DNA of 64,000 bases from UASB124 sp041662445 (GCA_041662445.1 JBAZSL010000001.1:1-64000), one strand, 5' to 3'; positions 1 through 9,170 are shown, numbered from the stretch's first letter. The notes: generated from the letters alone by a model not told the origin. Made by a program: numbers and translations.

Positions 1-33
1 GTGATGAAGCTCAAGTTTTTTTAGGCTAAAATT

Positions 34-813
34 TCAAAAACTGTCCAGAGTATTGCAGAGTATTGCATAAGAACTGTTAATACGAAATACATCCATATAT
101 GAGTCTTTAGACTCCCATCCAAAACATTTGCAGCGCAAACCACTTTTATTGCGTTCGAACCAAAACAGTTGTTCTTGAATTTTTGGGTCATAGACACAAG
201 GAGTTTGTAATATCAATTTTCCCGATTGTTCGGCCATGTACTCAATAACCGCTCGTTTGGTTTTGTTTTCTGATGAAACTTCTGACCAAGGAGCTTGGAT
301 AAATATAGTGTCTCCCATGCGTAATATCGCATTGGCTCTTTGCTTCCAACCATACGCGTTATGATCAATGTAATCGAACGCCAAAATCACATCGAAATGC
401 TCACAATCGGCAAGCTTTTCCAGCTCTTGAAGCGACATCCTTTTGTTCAAAAGGACGATGTTCTGTAATTGAGCATTTGCATGACAAAGTTTCAAGAGGT
501 GGTCAGCCTGTGGCAATGGCCCATTATTATCCTCAGTCATAACGCACGTTGAGTTATAATCATGCGCAATACGAAAGGTAAAATATCCTTGACCTGCACC
601 AAGGTCGAGCACCGTAATGGGGCGTTTGTAGCGATCGAGTATGGGCTTAATGGCCTCGTAGCATCTTTGGCAGTTACTCAGTTCATTTTTAACTACAACA
701 TTGTTAACAACAATGTCGTGGTATTCAGGATATTGCCATGCGACACCAGATTGAAAGATACAAAGCGATAAAGATATAAGCGTAAAAAATTCCACGTGAA
801 ATCTTCTTCCCAT
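34..813 (-). CDS. Secreted class I SAM-dependent methyltransferase-like protein
   Basis: The product is about 259 residues, with a hydrophobic N-terminus (LISLSLCIF) that reads as a signal peptide or anchor. Near residue 70 it has VLDLGAGQGYFTF, the glycine-rich motif I of Rossmann-fold SAM methyltransferases, and later FDVILAFDYID, which fits motif II/post-I. The substrate cannot be told. A GTG start exists 15 bases upstream (828), but the ATG at 813 follows a GGGGGGTGGG stretch and gives a cleaner signal peptide, so I use it. A secreted methyltransferase is unusual because SAM is cytoplasmic, so it may act in a host cell or simply be membrane-anchored. Motif I supports the fold well; the role is unknown. 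Confidence 0.7.
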   Translation of the reverse strand: MGRRFHVEFFTLISLSLCIFQSGVAWQYPEYHDIVVNNVVVKNELSNCQRCYEAIKPILDRYKRPITVLDLGAGQGYFTFRIAHDYNSTCVMTEDNNGPLPQADHLLKLCHANAQLQNIVLLNKRMSLQELEKLADCEHFDVILAFDYIDHNAYGWKQRANAILRMGDTIFIQAPWSEVSSENKTKRAVIEYMAEQSGKLILQTPCVYDPKIQEQLFWFERNKSGLRCKCFGWESKDSYMDVFRINSSYAILCNTLDSF

Positions 814-1128
814 ATTCCCACCCCCCACATGGTATGGACATATAAAAATTTTATCTCGTGATTAACTATAATCACTCGTGGCTTTTAAAATAAAGATATT
901 TTTCAATTTGGAAAGATATCGGCTCATTAATTATTCTTGAAGAGTAGCGGCTTTTGAGGCCTGTTTTTTTTGCCATTTTGTGCGACTACCACCAAAAACT
1001 TGGGACAATATTTCTCGAAACCATCAATCCTTCGTTTTTACGCAAAAGCTGCTAAAATTAAAAAACGCTTGTGCACGAGGTTGGGCGCGATAAAATGACG
1101 AATATTTGTGGTAGCCGAAAGGGCATTG
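814..1128. other. Divergent intergenic region
   Basis: About 315 bases separate the divergent methyltransferase gene and aspS, so promoters for both must lie here. The sequence is AT-rich with T runs near 965. I see no convincing open reading frame, RNA gene or repeat. The only clear signal is the AAAGGG Shine-Dalgarno just before the aspS ATG. Confidence 0.4.
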
Positions 1129-2907
1129 ATGCAGTTTCTCAAACGCAGTATCGTCTGCGGTCACATCCGAGAAGAGCACGTAGGTAAAGAAGTTGTGCTT
1201 AATGGTTGGGTGCATCGTCACCGTGATCTTGGCGGGCTTGTTTTTGTCGATCTGCGTGATCAGAGTGGGCTTATGCAGCTATTTTTTGATCCCTCTTCTA
1301 TGGATGCGGCAATGGCCACGCAGGTGCGTGTATTGCGTGCCGAATGGGTAATTGCTGTTGCGGGAACGGTCAAGCATCGTGCTACGGGTGCCATCAATGA
1401 CAAACTGCCAACAGGGCGCTATGAGGTACTCGTTACCAGGCTACAGGTGCTCAATAAGGCTCAGCCCCTCCCCTTTCAGCTTGAAGGCGAAGATACTGCC
1501 TCAGATGAAATGCGTCTGCGTTACCGCTATATCGATCTACGTCGCGCTGCAATGCAACACATGTTAAAGATGCGGCATGATATTATGCTGACCGCACGGC
1601 AGTATTTTGATCAACAGCGATTTTGTGAGATTGAAACGCCAACCTTGACCAAATGTACTCCCGGCGGTGCGCGTAATTTTGTTGTTCCCTGTCGTTTACA
1701 ACCGGGTACTTTTTATGCGCTTACCGAGTCTCCCCAGCTCTACAAACAGTTATTGATGGCCGGTGGCGTTGAGAAATATTTTCAGATTGTTCGCTGTTTC
1801 CGTGATGAAGCATTGCGTGCCAATCGCCAACCTGAATTTACCCAACTTGATATTGAAATGTCATTTATTGATGAGACCGATATTCAAAAGGTTTGCGAAG
1901 GCCTTGTGCAGATTCTCTGGAAAAAGTTTTTGAATGTTGAGCTGACGCTTCCGCTCAAGCGCTATACCTATGACGAAGTGTTTGCGCGTTTTGGCAGCGA
2001 TAAGCCTGATATGCGATTTAAGTTGGAGGTCAATGACATCTCGGCGCTCTTTAAAGGTACTGGTTTAAAATTTATTGCCTCGACGCTTGAGCAGGGTGGT
2101 CGTGTTGGCTGTTTACAGGTGAGCGACAAACGCTTTTCGCGTGCCGAACTTGATCGCTGGACCGATTATGTTACCAAAGAACTTGGTGCCAAGGGGTTGG
2201 TATGGATTCGTTGGCGCGAGGATGGTAGCATCGATTCACCATTGGCCAAACATTTACCCGCAGATTTTTTTGAAGCAGCATCGCATGCGCTTGCTGGCCT
2301 GCGTAAGACCGACACACTTTTTGTTGTTGCAGGGCCATATGAAGAGGCGTGGACAACATTGGGGCAGTTGCGTCTGACGCTGGGCAAAGAGCTTGGGCTT
2401 ATTGACGTACAACAGCATGCGCTCTTTTGGGTCACCGATTTCCCTCTGTTCGAATTTGATAAAGAAAAATCATGCTGGCAAGCTCGTCATCATCAATTTA
2501 CGGCACCGCAGGACGGTTGGGAGACGCTTGACATCAAAGATATCAAGGCTCGCGCCTATGACCTCGTATGTAATGGCGAAGAGCTTGGTGGTGGTTCAAT
2601 CCGTATCCATTCGTCAGAGGTGCAAAATAAAATATTCGATCTGCTCGGTGTAGACAAACAGTTGGCGACAGAAAAATTTGGATTTCTTTTTGAGGCGCAG
2701 AATCTGGGTTATCCACCGGAGGGCGGTTTGGCCTTTGGCTTTGATCGCTTAGTGATGATGCTGTGTGGCACTGATGCCATTCGTAATGTTATTGCGTTTC
2801 CCAAAACGCAAAATGGCAGTTGTTTGATGATGCAGGCGCCGTCGGAGGTTGATGAGGCGTTGCTTAAAGATGTGCACCTTAAAAGTACGTATGTAAAAAA
2901 AGATTAA
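1129..2907 (+). CDS. aspS: Aspartyl-tRNA synthetase
   Basis: Charges tRNA-Asp (possibly also tRNA-Asn, since gatB is in the window and the amidotransferase route may operate). The 592-residue product has the N-terminal OB-fold anticodon-binding domain (GWVHRHRDLGGLVFVDLRD). It also has the class II motif 2 (RCFRDEALRANRQPEFTQLD), a bacterial-type GAD insertion, and motif 3 (GLAFGFDRLVMM) near the C-terminus. Length matches bacterial AspRS. The frame is open from a GTG at 1108, but ATG 1129 has AAAGGG at the right distance and gives the normal N-terminus MQFLKRS. The thioredoxin gene follows almost at once, so the two are probably co-transcribed. Confidence 0.96.
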   Translation: MQFLKRSIVCGHIREEHVGKEVVLNGWVHRHRDLGGLVFVDLRDQSGLMQLFFDPSSMDAAMATQVRVLRAEWVIAVAGTVKHRATGAINDKLPTGRYEVLVTRLQVLNKAQPLPFQLEGEDTASDEMRLRYRYIDLRRAAMQHMLKMRHDIMLTARQYFDQQRFCEIETPTLTKCTPGGARNFVVPCRLQPGTFYALTESPQLYKQLLMAGGVEKYFQIVRCFRDEALRANRQPEFTQLDIEMSFIDETDIQKVCEGLVQILWKKFLNVELTLPLKRYTYDEVFARFGSDKPDMRFKLEVNDISALFKGTGLKFIASTLEQGGRVGCLQVSDKRFSRAELDRWTDYVTKELGAKGLVWIRWREDGSIDSPLAKHLPADFFEAASHALAGLRKTDTLFVVAGPYEEAWTTLGQLRLTLGKELGLIDVQQHALFWVTDFPLFEFDKEKSCWQARHHQFTAPQDGWETLDIKDIKARAYDLVCNGEELGGGSIRIHSSEVQNKIFDLLGVDKQLATEKFGFLFEAQNLGYPPEGGLAFGFDRLVMMLCGTDAIRNVIAFPKTQNGSCLMMQAPSEVDEALLKDVHLKSTYVKKD

Positions 2908-2924
2908 AAATGAAGGGCTCTTTC

Positions 2925-3245
2925 ATGGCACATGCAGTTACCGCACAAACGTTTGATCAGGAAGTTGTAAAATCATCCGTTCCAGTTGTCGTTGACGTCT
3001 ACGCAACGTGGTGCGGGCCGTGCAAAATGATGATGCCTGTTTTTGATGAGCTCTCAAAAGAGCTTGGTGAAAAATACAAATGCGTCTCGATTAATATCGA
3101 TGAAGAACGCGATATTGCTATTCAATACAATGTTTCTTCAATTCCAACGTTTCTCTTTTTTAAAGCCGGAAAGTTGGTTGCCAAAGAATCTGGCTATATG
3201 AATAAAGATGCGTTACGAACGAAGATTGAAGCGCATTTGGGATAA
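2925..3245 (+). CDS. trxA: Thioredoxin
   Basis: Small cytoplasmic dithiol-disulfide oxidoreductase of 106 residues. The active site WCGPCK lies around residue 30 after the strand VVVDVYAT, and the cis-proline loop SIPTF is present. Length is normal for thioredoxin. An ATG at 2910 is in frame, but the one at 2925 has GAAGGG upstream and gives a typical N-terminus. It lies 17 bases after aspS and probably shares its transcript. Confidence 0.95.
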   Translation: MAHAVTAQTFDQEVVKSSVPVVVDVYATWCGPCKMMMPVFDELSKELGEKYKCVSINIDEERDIAIQYNVSSIPTFLFFKAGKLVAKESGYMNKDALRTKIEAHLG

Positions 3246-3658
3246 CTTTGATGCTTGTGATAAAAAGCCGGTACCCGAATTTGAAATACCCAAAATTAGG
3301 AATTTCTGTTTATTCTACTCCGCCAGAATACCCCAGGCTTTTAAACCTGGGGATGAATGGCGAGTAGAACCCTACGAAGCTTTAGCGAAGTAGGGTAGGG
3401 CTTCGAAGAATTTCGCGCGATACACCGGCTTTTAAGCCGGTGAGCGCTTCATTCGTAAAGAGGTATTCACTCGTCGTCCCCTCCTACGCCCTACGTGGCT
3501 ACGAAGGACAGGCTCGCGAATGCGGGGACCCAGAAGTTTCTTGTTTTTTCTAGATCCCCGCTTCCGCGGGGATGACTCTATTCATGACGATAATCAATCT
3601 CAATAGGCTATGCTTTAGTGGCCGTTGAGAATATTCACACATAGTTTCCCTACGGAAA
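3246..3658. repeat. Repeat-rich intergenic region with five palindromes
   Basis: This 413-base gap has no convincing gene. It holds a series of near-perfect inverted repeats. 3331-3352 has CCCCAGG arms around CTTTTAAA. 3370-3395 has CCCTACGAAGC against GCGAAGTAGGG. 3423-3442 has CACCGGC against GCCGGTG. 3483-3507 has CCTACGCC against GGCTACGAAGG and is nested inside GTCCCC/GGGGAC arms. 3554-3573 has ATCCCCGC against GCGGGGAT. Related palindromes recur at 25483-25512, inside tkt at 35010-35066, and at 38763-38790. They look like small dispersed palindromic elements; some may be decayed IS200/IS605-type end hairpins. Confidence 0.7.
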
Positions 3659-4324
3659 CTATTTCTTTAAGGGCAATCGAATGCTGAGCGTTCCCTTTTC
3701 ATCCACATTGAGGTAATCAGCTTCTTTGGTTGCGCCAAGTTGATCAAGGACAACGTTGTCAGGCAAATCGTACTGAATTTTTACTTTGCCATCTTCACAC
3801 ATAACCTTGCGTCCTTTGCCGTTCTCATACGATGAAGATGAATACACATGATGCGTGTGGACGACCATTTCTTGTTTAGATCCTTTTATTCCCTTTTCTT
3901 TCTTTTCTGTTTTTTGAACGGCTTTGGGTTGATGCTCGGCGGTAATTTCAAGCGTTTTGCTGGTGTCAGCTCCCTGCTCTTCAGTAGTGACAAATTTTAT
4001 CTGAATTTCATCACGGACAAAACCGGGCAAAGTCGCTTTAATGACAATGCTCAAACCATCTTTGGCTATTTCTTCTTTGATGGTGAATCGTGGTGTTTCT
4101 TTGGTAAGATCTTGGTTTTTTGGGTGTACTTCTGACATTCTCTTTTCAAGATCTTTCATCTGTTGACTAAAAACCTTATCAAATTCATCAAAGAATTCGC
4201 TCATTTGTTTGAAGGGCGAGCGATATGCATTTTCTTCTGCCCCATCTGTTTGAAGGGCGTGTGTGCATAATGTGGTGCCGAGCATGAGTGTGAGTGCGCA
4301 GATGGAACAAATGTGTTTGTTCAT
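3659..4324 (-). CDS. Exported Hsp20/alpha-crystallin-like protein
   Basis: The 221-residue product has a signal peptide (MNKHICSICALTLMLGTTLC). A helical segment follows, then an alpha-crystallin-like beta-sandwich: FTIKEEIAKDGLSIVIKATLPGF reads as the strand pattern where the family has VDVYETDDAYVVEAELPGV. Near the C-terminus LSIRLPLKK holds the I-x-L/V type tail. Small heat shock proteins are ATP-independent holdases; an exported one would act in the periplasm. The TTG start at 4339 is rejected because ATG 4324 lies just after TTGAGGAGG. A charged insertion (about residues 125-160) is longer than usual. Family call is good, role inferred. Confidence 0.72.
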   Translation of the reverse strand: MNKHICSICALTLMLGTTLCTHALQTDGAEENAYRSPFKQMSEFFDEFDKVFSQQMKDLEKRMSEVHPKNQDLTKETPRFTIKEEIAKDGLSIVIKATLPGFVRDEIQIKFVTTEEQGADTSKTLEITAEHQPKAVQKTEKKEKGIKGSKQEMVVHTHHVYSSSSYENGKGRKVMCEDGKVKIQYDLPDNVVLDQLGATKEADYLNVDEKGTLSIRLPLKK

Positions 4325-4411
4325 CGGTATCCTCCTCAATATTTTTTTAAAAACCCTTATGAATCCTACCCAATTTTATTTTAAATAATTTTTGGCGGCT
4401 GTAAACACCCC

Positions 4412-5188
4412 CTATTGCAGAGCGGCTTTGATGTTTCTCAAGATATCACGTTTCTGGGCAGCAGTGTCTTTAAATGCGTTTGACAGAATCTGCGGTACAT
4501 CAGTTATAAGCGCTAGTGACGCAATGAGAAGACGTCTTCCGCACACGTCTTTGTTATGAATATTTGAAACAACTGCACAGATAACTGCAATAGCCAAAAA
4601 ATCAATCAGCAATCGGCCAAATCTCTGAATGCTCACGAATGCGTCATCTTGTTCTTGCAAGATCTTTTCACGCAACTTATCCATATATCCACCCTCAACG
4701 AATAAAGAGAGACATTGCTTTTTTTGTTCGGGCGTTAATGTTCTAACTTGCTTTTCAAGTGTTTGAAGCGCAGAAAGAAAGTGATCTGATGTAGCAATAT
4801 ATCGATCCGAAAGTATGGGAAGCGCGGCCAATGCAGCTTCTATGGGGAGGGCGTTGAGGTTGTTGCTGTCCATGCACGAAGCGCTAGATTCGTTTGATAG
4901 GTGAAGCCAGACTCCCAAACAAACACCCAGGCCAATCTTCACGCCCTCTCTTAAGAGCTCGTTAACAAGAAAACGCTTTATAAAAGAAGCGTTTTGGGCG
5001 TCGAATGCCGCGTCGAGTAGGGTGTCAAACTGCTTTGTCTGGTCATCACGTACTTTGTCAGAAGCTGGCGCTACGGTGGCCTCAACATTGTTTTCAGTTG
5101 CAGCTGGTTTACTTGCCGAAACTGATGAGAATGTTCCTACTGTTGCCATAAGTGCAAGAATAAAAATGTTTTGGCGGCTAACGTTCAT
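4412..5188 (-). CDS. Exported membrane protein of unknown function
   Basis: 258 residues with a signal peptide (IFILALMATVGTFSSVSA). Two further hydrophobic segments follow: GVKIGLGVCLGVWLHL near residue 90 and FLAIAVICAVVSNI near residue 195. I do not recognise a family. It is tandem with the Hsp20-like gene on the same strand, about 87 bases upstream of it. It belongs to the many small secreted unknowns of this window. Confidence 0.55.
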   Translation of the reverse strand: MNVSRQNIFILALMATVGTFSSVSASKPAATENNVEATVAPASDKVRDDQTKQFDTLLDAAFDAQNASFIKRFLVNELLREGVKIGLGVCLGVWLHLSNESSASCMDSNNLNALPIEAALAALPILSDRYIATSDHFLSALQTLEKQVRTLTPEQKKQCLSLFVEGGYMDKLREKILQEQDDAFVSIQRFGRLLIDFLAIAVICAVVSNIHNKDVCGRRLLIASLALITDVPQILSNAFKDTAAQKRDILRNIKAALQ

Positions 5189-5428
5189 AAGAATTCTCCA
5201 AGCTATTTAAAGATTCTTGCTGAAATGTTAACGATACTGGCGAAGGTAGCTTAAGTACGGCCAGTATTATATAAACAATTTTTATAATTGCACGCATTTG
5301 CTAATTGCACACAATTCGTTGATTTCATAGAGACTTCCTTGTAATTTCGACATTGGATCTCGAATTTACAAGGACAAACGTGTTTTTATGTTTACAAACC
5401 TGAATTTTTATCCATAAGGGCTAACTCA

Positions 5429-5953
5429 ATGTCTCACTATTTTACCCACGTTACAACGGTACTTGGAAATATACTTCTCTTATCAGATGGCAGTGCCTTG
5501 ACCGGACTTTTTTTCGAGAACCAAAAGAATATGCCTCCGATAGATTCTCTCAAACATCAAGAAACCCCAACGGGGCTTTTTGCATGTGTAGAACACCAAC
5601 TTAATGAATACTTTTGTGGCGCACGTCAAAATTTTGATATTCCCCTCAATATAAAATCAGGAACAGCTTTTCAACAAAAGGTGTGGGCTGCTATCGCCGA
5701 AATACCCTATGGTGATGTTCTTAGTTATCGCCAGTTAGCTGAACGAAGTGGCGCGCCGAGCAGCATCCGTGCTGTTGCGCATGCTACGAGCTTAAATCCC
5801 ATTTCATTGTTTATCCCTTGCCATCGTGTTATTGGTAGTAATGGAAAGCTTGTTGGATATGCAGGAGGGTTGGAGCGTAAGCGCGTTATGTTAGAAATCG
5901 AAAAAAATACAATGGGGGCATATCATGCCAATGCTGGTGAGTATCATCGCTGA
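5429..5953 (+). CDS. ogt: Methylated-DNA--protein-cysteine methyltransferase
   Basis: Repairs O6-alkylguanine by transferring the alkyl group to its own cysteine in a suicide reaction. The 174-residue protein has the active-site motif IPCHRVIG. Before it comes the DNA-binding helix-turn-helix with the arginine finger (SYRQLAERSGAPSSIRAVAHATSLNP), and after it the GYAGGLERK segment. Length matches Ogt. ATG 5429 is preceded by AAGGG. The 3' end runs up to the RING-protein gene, 28 bases before its ATG. Confidence 0.95.
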   Translation: MSHYFTHVTTVLGNILLLSDGSALTGLFFENQKNMPPIDSLKHQETPTGLFACVEHQLNEYFCGARQNFDIPLNIKSGTAFQQKVWAAIAEIPYGDVLSYRQLAERSGAPSSIRAVAHATSLNPISLFIPCHRVIGSNGKLVGYAGGLERKRVMLEIEKNTMGAYHANAGEYHR

Positions 5954-5981
5954 TCGTGGTTTCTTCTCGATAAAAAATCAG

Positions 5982-6671
5982 ATGAAGAAGTTTCCAATAT
6001 GCTTCTTTCTGTTTGCTTCTCTTGCAGGGATGAAAGTTGATTCTGCCGAATTAACTGCCAAATACGAGGTGCCTAGACAAGTTGTATTTTTAGATGGGCT
6101 TTATTCGTTCAATCTTATGAATGTAGAGACGCAGGATGGTTTATGTGGCAATGGATATATTGTTGGCCCATCATACACCTATCAACTTTACTGTTCACCA
6201 GACGCTCCTTATATACTTTCGCCTCTTGTGGTAACGCTTCATACGCTTTTCTATTCAATGGATATTGTTTATGAAATGAAAACGGGGCAAGGCGCATCAC
6301 TGCCGATATTTGTTGATGTGCGTGAGATTGCAACATTAGCTTTGTATGAAAAATTTATTACCAGCACGCTACAAGCAGCCCTTTTCGACATGTTTCATTA
6401 TTATCACACGACATTTGCCATGCGAAGATGTTCTATCTGTCGAAAAACCCTTTATCATAAGCAACGATTCGACTTTCGGGTATTTCTTTCTTGTGGGCAT
6501 ATATTCCATTTGAATTGCATAGGCAGCAAGGATCCTTACCGTAGCGAATATATACTTGCCAAGAAATGCCGCATATGCAATAGAGAAATTACCGATAGCA
6601 ATCTCATTTGGAGAGAACCGCACAATTGGAAATTCACGTTCAACCACACGTTTGGCCCTACTCAAAAGTAA
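5982..6671 (+). CDS. Secreted RING-H2 finger protein, putative E3 ubiquitin ligase-like effector
   Basis: 229 residues. It starts with a clear signal peptide (MKKFPICFFLFASLAGM) and ends in a zinc-finger domain. From about residue 150 it reads CSIC, then CGHIFHLNC, then CRIC, with spacing C-x2-C-x(~18)-C-x-H-x2-H-x2-C-x(~17)-C-x2-C. That is the eukaryotic RING-H2 (C3H2C3) consensus. In eukaryotes such fingers recruit ubiquitin-charged E2 enzymes; bacteria have no such E2, so a secreted RING protein would make sense only in a host cell. The middle (about residues 30-140) is unrecognised. ATG 5982 is chosen over 5925 because the signal peptide begins there. Confidence 0.7.
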   Translation: MKKFPICFFLFASLAGMKVDSAELTAKYEVPRQVVFLDGLYSFNLMNVETQDGLCGNGYIVGPSYTYQLYCSPDAPYILSPLVVTLHTLFYSMDIVYEMKTGQGASLPIFVDVREIATLALYEKFITSTLQAALFDMFHYYHTTFAMRRCSICRKTLYHKQRFDFRVFLSCGHIFHLNCIGSKDPYRSEYILAKKCRICNREITDSNLIWREPHNWKFTFNHTFGPTQK

Positions 6672-6674
6672 CCA

Positions 6675-7103
6675 CTATTCGTAGTATTTTTGCCCGCGCG
6701 TTTTCTTGATTTCCCCACGCCGTGATTTTTCGCGCAAGCGAGCTTCTTTTTTCGCTTTGGAAACACGCGTTTTCATACGAACTTTGGGAACATACAACGC
6801 GCGACAAATCTCATGCGCAAGTTGTTCAAGCGCTGCGTCCTTATTGTGCTGCTGGCTTCGTGATTCGCTATTATGCACAATAATATCACCGTCACTGGTT
6901 AACCGCGATTGCAGGTTTTGTAAAACCCTCATCTGTTGTTCGGGCGTAAGAGCAGTGGTATTTGGTACGTTCCAGCGAACGGTTATACGAGTATCTGTTC
7001 GGTTAACATGTTGGCCGCCGGGACCGCCAGCACGGCTAGTTGTTATTACAAGTTCATGAGAGGGGATGGTGATACCGTTTTTTACGTGAAGGTCATTCTT
7101 CAT
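6675..7103 (-). CDS. arfB: Peptidyl-tRNA hydrolase ArfB (YaeJ-type release factor)
   Basis: Rescues stalled ribosomes by hydrolysing peptidyl-tRNA without a stop codon. The 142-residue protein contains the catalytic GGQ loop in RAGGPGGQHVNRTDTRI, and a basic tail (KTRVSKAKKEARLREKSRR) like the ArfB C-terminal helix that enters the mRNA channel. There is no codon-recognition domain, as expected. ATG 7103 follows GGAG and removes the odd upstream extension of the longer frame. It lies downstream of the NIF3 gene on the same strand. Confidence 0.93.
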   Translation of the reverse strand: MKNDLHVKNGITIPSHELVITTSRAGGPGGQHVNRTDTRITVRWNVPNTTALTPEQQMRVLQNLQSRLTSDGDIIVHNSESRSQQHNKDAALEQLAHEICRALYVPKVRMKTRVSKAKKEARLREKSRRGEIKKTRGQKYYE

Positions 7104-7137
7104 AACTACTCCATTAGAGGCATATTGGGGTAACTTT

Positions 7138-7911
7138 TTATAAGTGCGTAGGAATGTCAAAAAAGAGAGTCTCTATCCCATATTTTTTGGCAACGAGTTT
7201 TGATAATGCACGAACTCCTACTGTTTCGGTTGCATGATGCCCCGCAAAAATGATGTTAAATTTATTATCCTTGGCTACGTGATACATTTCGGTTGCATCG
7301 CCGGTGAGGTAAAGATCAACACCTGCGTCAAATGCTTCTTGCATGATTCCATAATTAGCGCCGCCGCCACTGCATACTGCTATGCGTTGAATAGTTTTTT
7401 TGCCGAAGTGCAGAACTTTACATTCAGCACCAAGCTGATTTCGCAAAATTTCGACAATTGAGTCAATCGACTTTGGCTTGCCCGACTTTCCTATAAAACT
7501 TATATCTTGGCCATGGTATTTACAGAATGGACGCTCAACTTCATATCCAAGTAGCTTAAGCAGTTGAGCATTATTGCCTACTTCTGGATGCTTATCGAGC
7601 GGCAAATGAGCAGCATATAGTGATATCCCTTCTTTCAATAAAAATTCACATTGGTCTCGTTTTGAACCAACAAGACAAGGTTTGCTATTTTGCCAAAACA
7701 TCCCGTGGTGAACCACGACCATGTGGGCATTATGTTTCTTGGCCTGTTGAAATGTTTCCATGCCTGCATCAACAGCAAAAAAGACTTTGCCAATGGTATC
7801 GCTTCCTTCAACTTGTAAACCATTCCAAGCATCATCTTGGACGGTGCTTATTTGTAAATATTCATTCAGAAACGCAACAAGCGCATCTCGCTTTATTGTC
7901 CTTTTCGCCAT
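7138..7911 (-). CDS. NIF3/DUF34 family dinuclear-metal protein (YbgI-like)
   Basis: 257 residues, close to the usual 250. Metal ligands of the family are visible: VVVHHGMFW near residue 65, AAHLPLDKHPEVGNN near residue 100, and FAGHHATETVGVRAL at the C-terminus, plus GGGANYGIMQEAFDAGVDLYLTGD read as the substrate-site stretch. The cellular function is unsettled in this family (often labelled GTP cyclohydrolase I type 2-like). ATG 7911 is preceded by GGAGAGG; the open frame upstream to 8055 lacks family character. Confidence 0.88.
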   Translation of the reverse strand: MAKRTIKRDALVAFLNEYLQISTVQDDAWNGLQVEGSDTIGKVFFAVDAGMETFQQAKKHNAHMVVVHHGMFWQNSKPCLVGSKRDQCEFLLKEGISLYAAHLPLDKHPEVGNNAQLLKLLGYEVERPFCKYHGQDISFIGKSGKPKSIDSIVEILRNQLGAECKVLHFGKKTIQRIAVCSGGGANYGIMQEAFDAGVDLYLTGDATEMYHVAKDNKFNIIFAGHHATETVGVRALSKLVAKKYGIETLFFDIPTHL

Positions 7912-8108
7912 GTGCTTAGTCCTCTCCAGTTCTAAAAAATCATCCAAAGTTAAGATAGTGCTGAACATCAAAAAAAGCCAAAATTTACTATGTGAATCAT
8001 CAATTAAATTGGAATTATTGAATAGAAACATCCAAGAAATCGGACTTTTTGTCATTTTTTGATAAAACCATTTTTCTCCCGGGGGCCAGTCCTGCTATAC
8101 TTTTAAGC

Positions 8109-9170
8109 ATGAAGATACGTTATGAAAGCCTTAATCTCATTTTTGCTTTTACGCTTATGGTAAGTGGGTACCCGCTTGAGTCTCACGTTGACCAACCTAA
8201 GCCGCTTTCCGATAAACACATCATGGTTGTTTTTATCCACGGTACCATGCTGCCTATTCCTTCGTTGAGCGCATTTGGTTCATCATTACATCGCTATTTC
8301 TCCCGTGGCCGTAGGCTCAAAAAGTCATGGTATCAACTTTATCTGGATAAGCTTAAAACGTCTTCAACCTATCGTTACCAACCATCAGGCCCAGATGGGT
8401 TTAATCCGGTAACAACGCAGCAGTGCGCTAGCATCGCGGCTGCAATGTACCAAGAATTTTTTCCTGAATCATGCTCGTGCTATACCTTTGGATGGGACGG
8501 ACGTCTCAGCAATCGCCATCGTAGAAAATCTGCGCATCAGCTGTATCAGTCATTTTGTACAGAAATTGATCGCCTTAAGGCAAATTGCAAAAATTTAGAA
8601 GTTATGGTTATCGGCCATAGCCATGGTGGTAATGTTGCTTTGTATCTGGCTCATGCCGAACAAAAATTTAAGAAAAAACTTCTGGTCGATAAATTGGTGC
8701 TTTTAGGAACGCCGGTACAAAGTGAAACCGAGGGATATGTTAGTGCATCTTGTTTTAAAAAAGTTTATAACTTCTTCTCCCGTGGCGATCAAATACAAAA
8801 AATTGATCGGATTTCAACGCGTGATGCGTGGTCAAAACGGAAATTTACGCCACATGAGAATCTCATCCAAGTAGAATTGCGTTGCGGTAAAAGGCAACCA
8901 GGGCATGCCGAGTTGTGGCTTTTTGGTGGAAAGGATAATTGGGTCTGTCGTAGTAACCTTTCAGTTGCACCGTTTCCCATTTTTGCTTTTTTGCCGGTTA
9001 TCATTCGTGAGCTTGATGCACGTTATGCTACGCCATCGACGATTAATTTGAATATTGAACGACGCGAAAATGCGCTGAGTTTTTCTTATTCTGATACGCG
9101 CTCAACGTCGACCGCTTTACTTGATAGCGGTTTTCTCAAAAAATATAGAGACAAAATCGTCAGGATCTAA
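8109..9170 (+). CDS. Secreted alpha/beta hydrolase, lipase-like
   Basis: 353 residues with an N-terminal signal (LNLIFAFTLMVSGYP). MVVFIHGTMLP looks like the oxyanion-hole strand, and VMVIGHSHGGNVALYLA is the nucleophile elbow GHSHG of serine lipases; HAELW near residue 275 could supply the catalytic His. The substrate is unknown. ATG 8109 fits the signal peptide. TGCTATACT, an extended -10-like sequence, ends 8 bases before the ATG, and no Shine-Dalgarno is visible, so the mRNA may be leaderless. Confidence 0.75.
   Translation: MKIRYESLNLIFAFTLMVSGYPLESHVDQPKPLSDKHIMVVFIHGTMLPIPSLSAFGSSLHRYFSRGRRLKKSWYQLYLDKLKTSSTYRYQPSGPDGFNPVTTQQCASIAAAMYQEFFPESCSCYTFGWDGRLSNRHRRKSAHQLYQSFCTEIDRLKANCKNLEVMVIGHSHGGNVALYLAHAEQKFKKKLLVDKLVLLGTPVQSETEGYVSASCFKKVYNFFSRGDQIQKIDRISTRDAWSKRKFTPHENLIQVELRCGKRQPGHAELWLFGGKDNWVCRSNLSVAPFPIFAFLPVIIRELDARYATPSTINLNIERRENALSFSYSDTRSTSTALLDSGFLKKYRDKIVRI

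Noticed and set aside
3208..3393. 61-residue open frame after thioredoxin
   Set aside because: Runs through two palindromes with no family resemblance or Shine-Dalgarno; more likely chance coding in a repeat.
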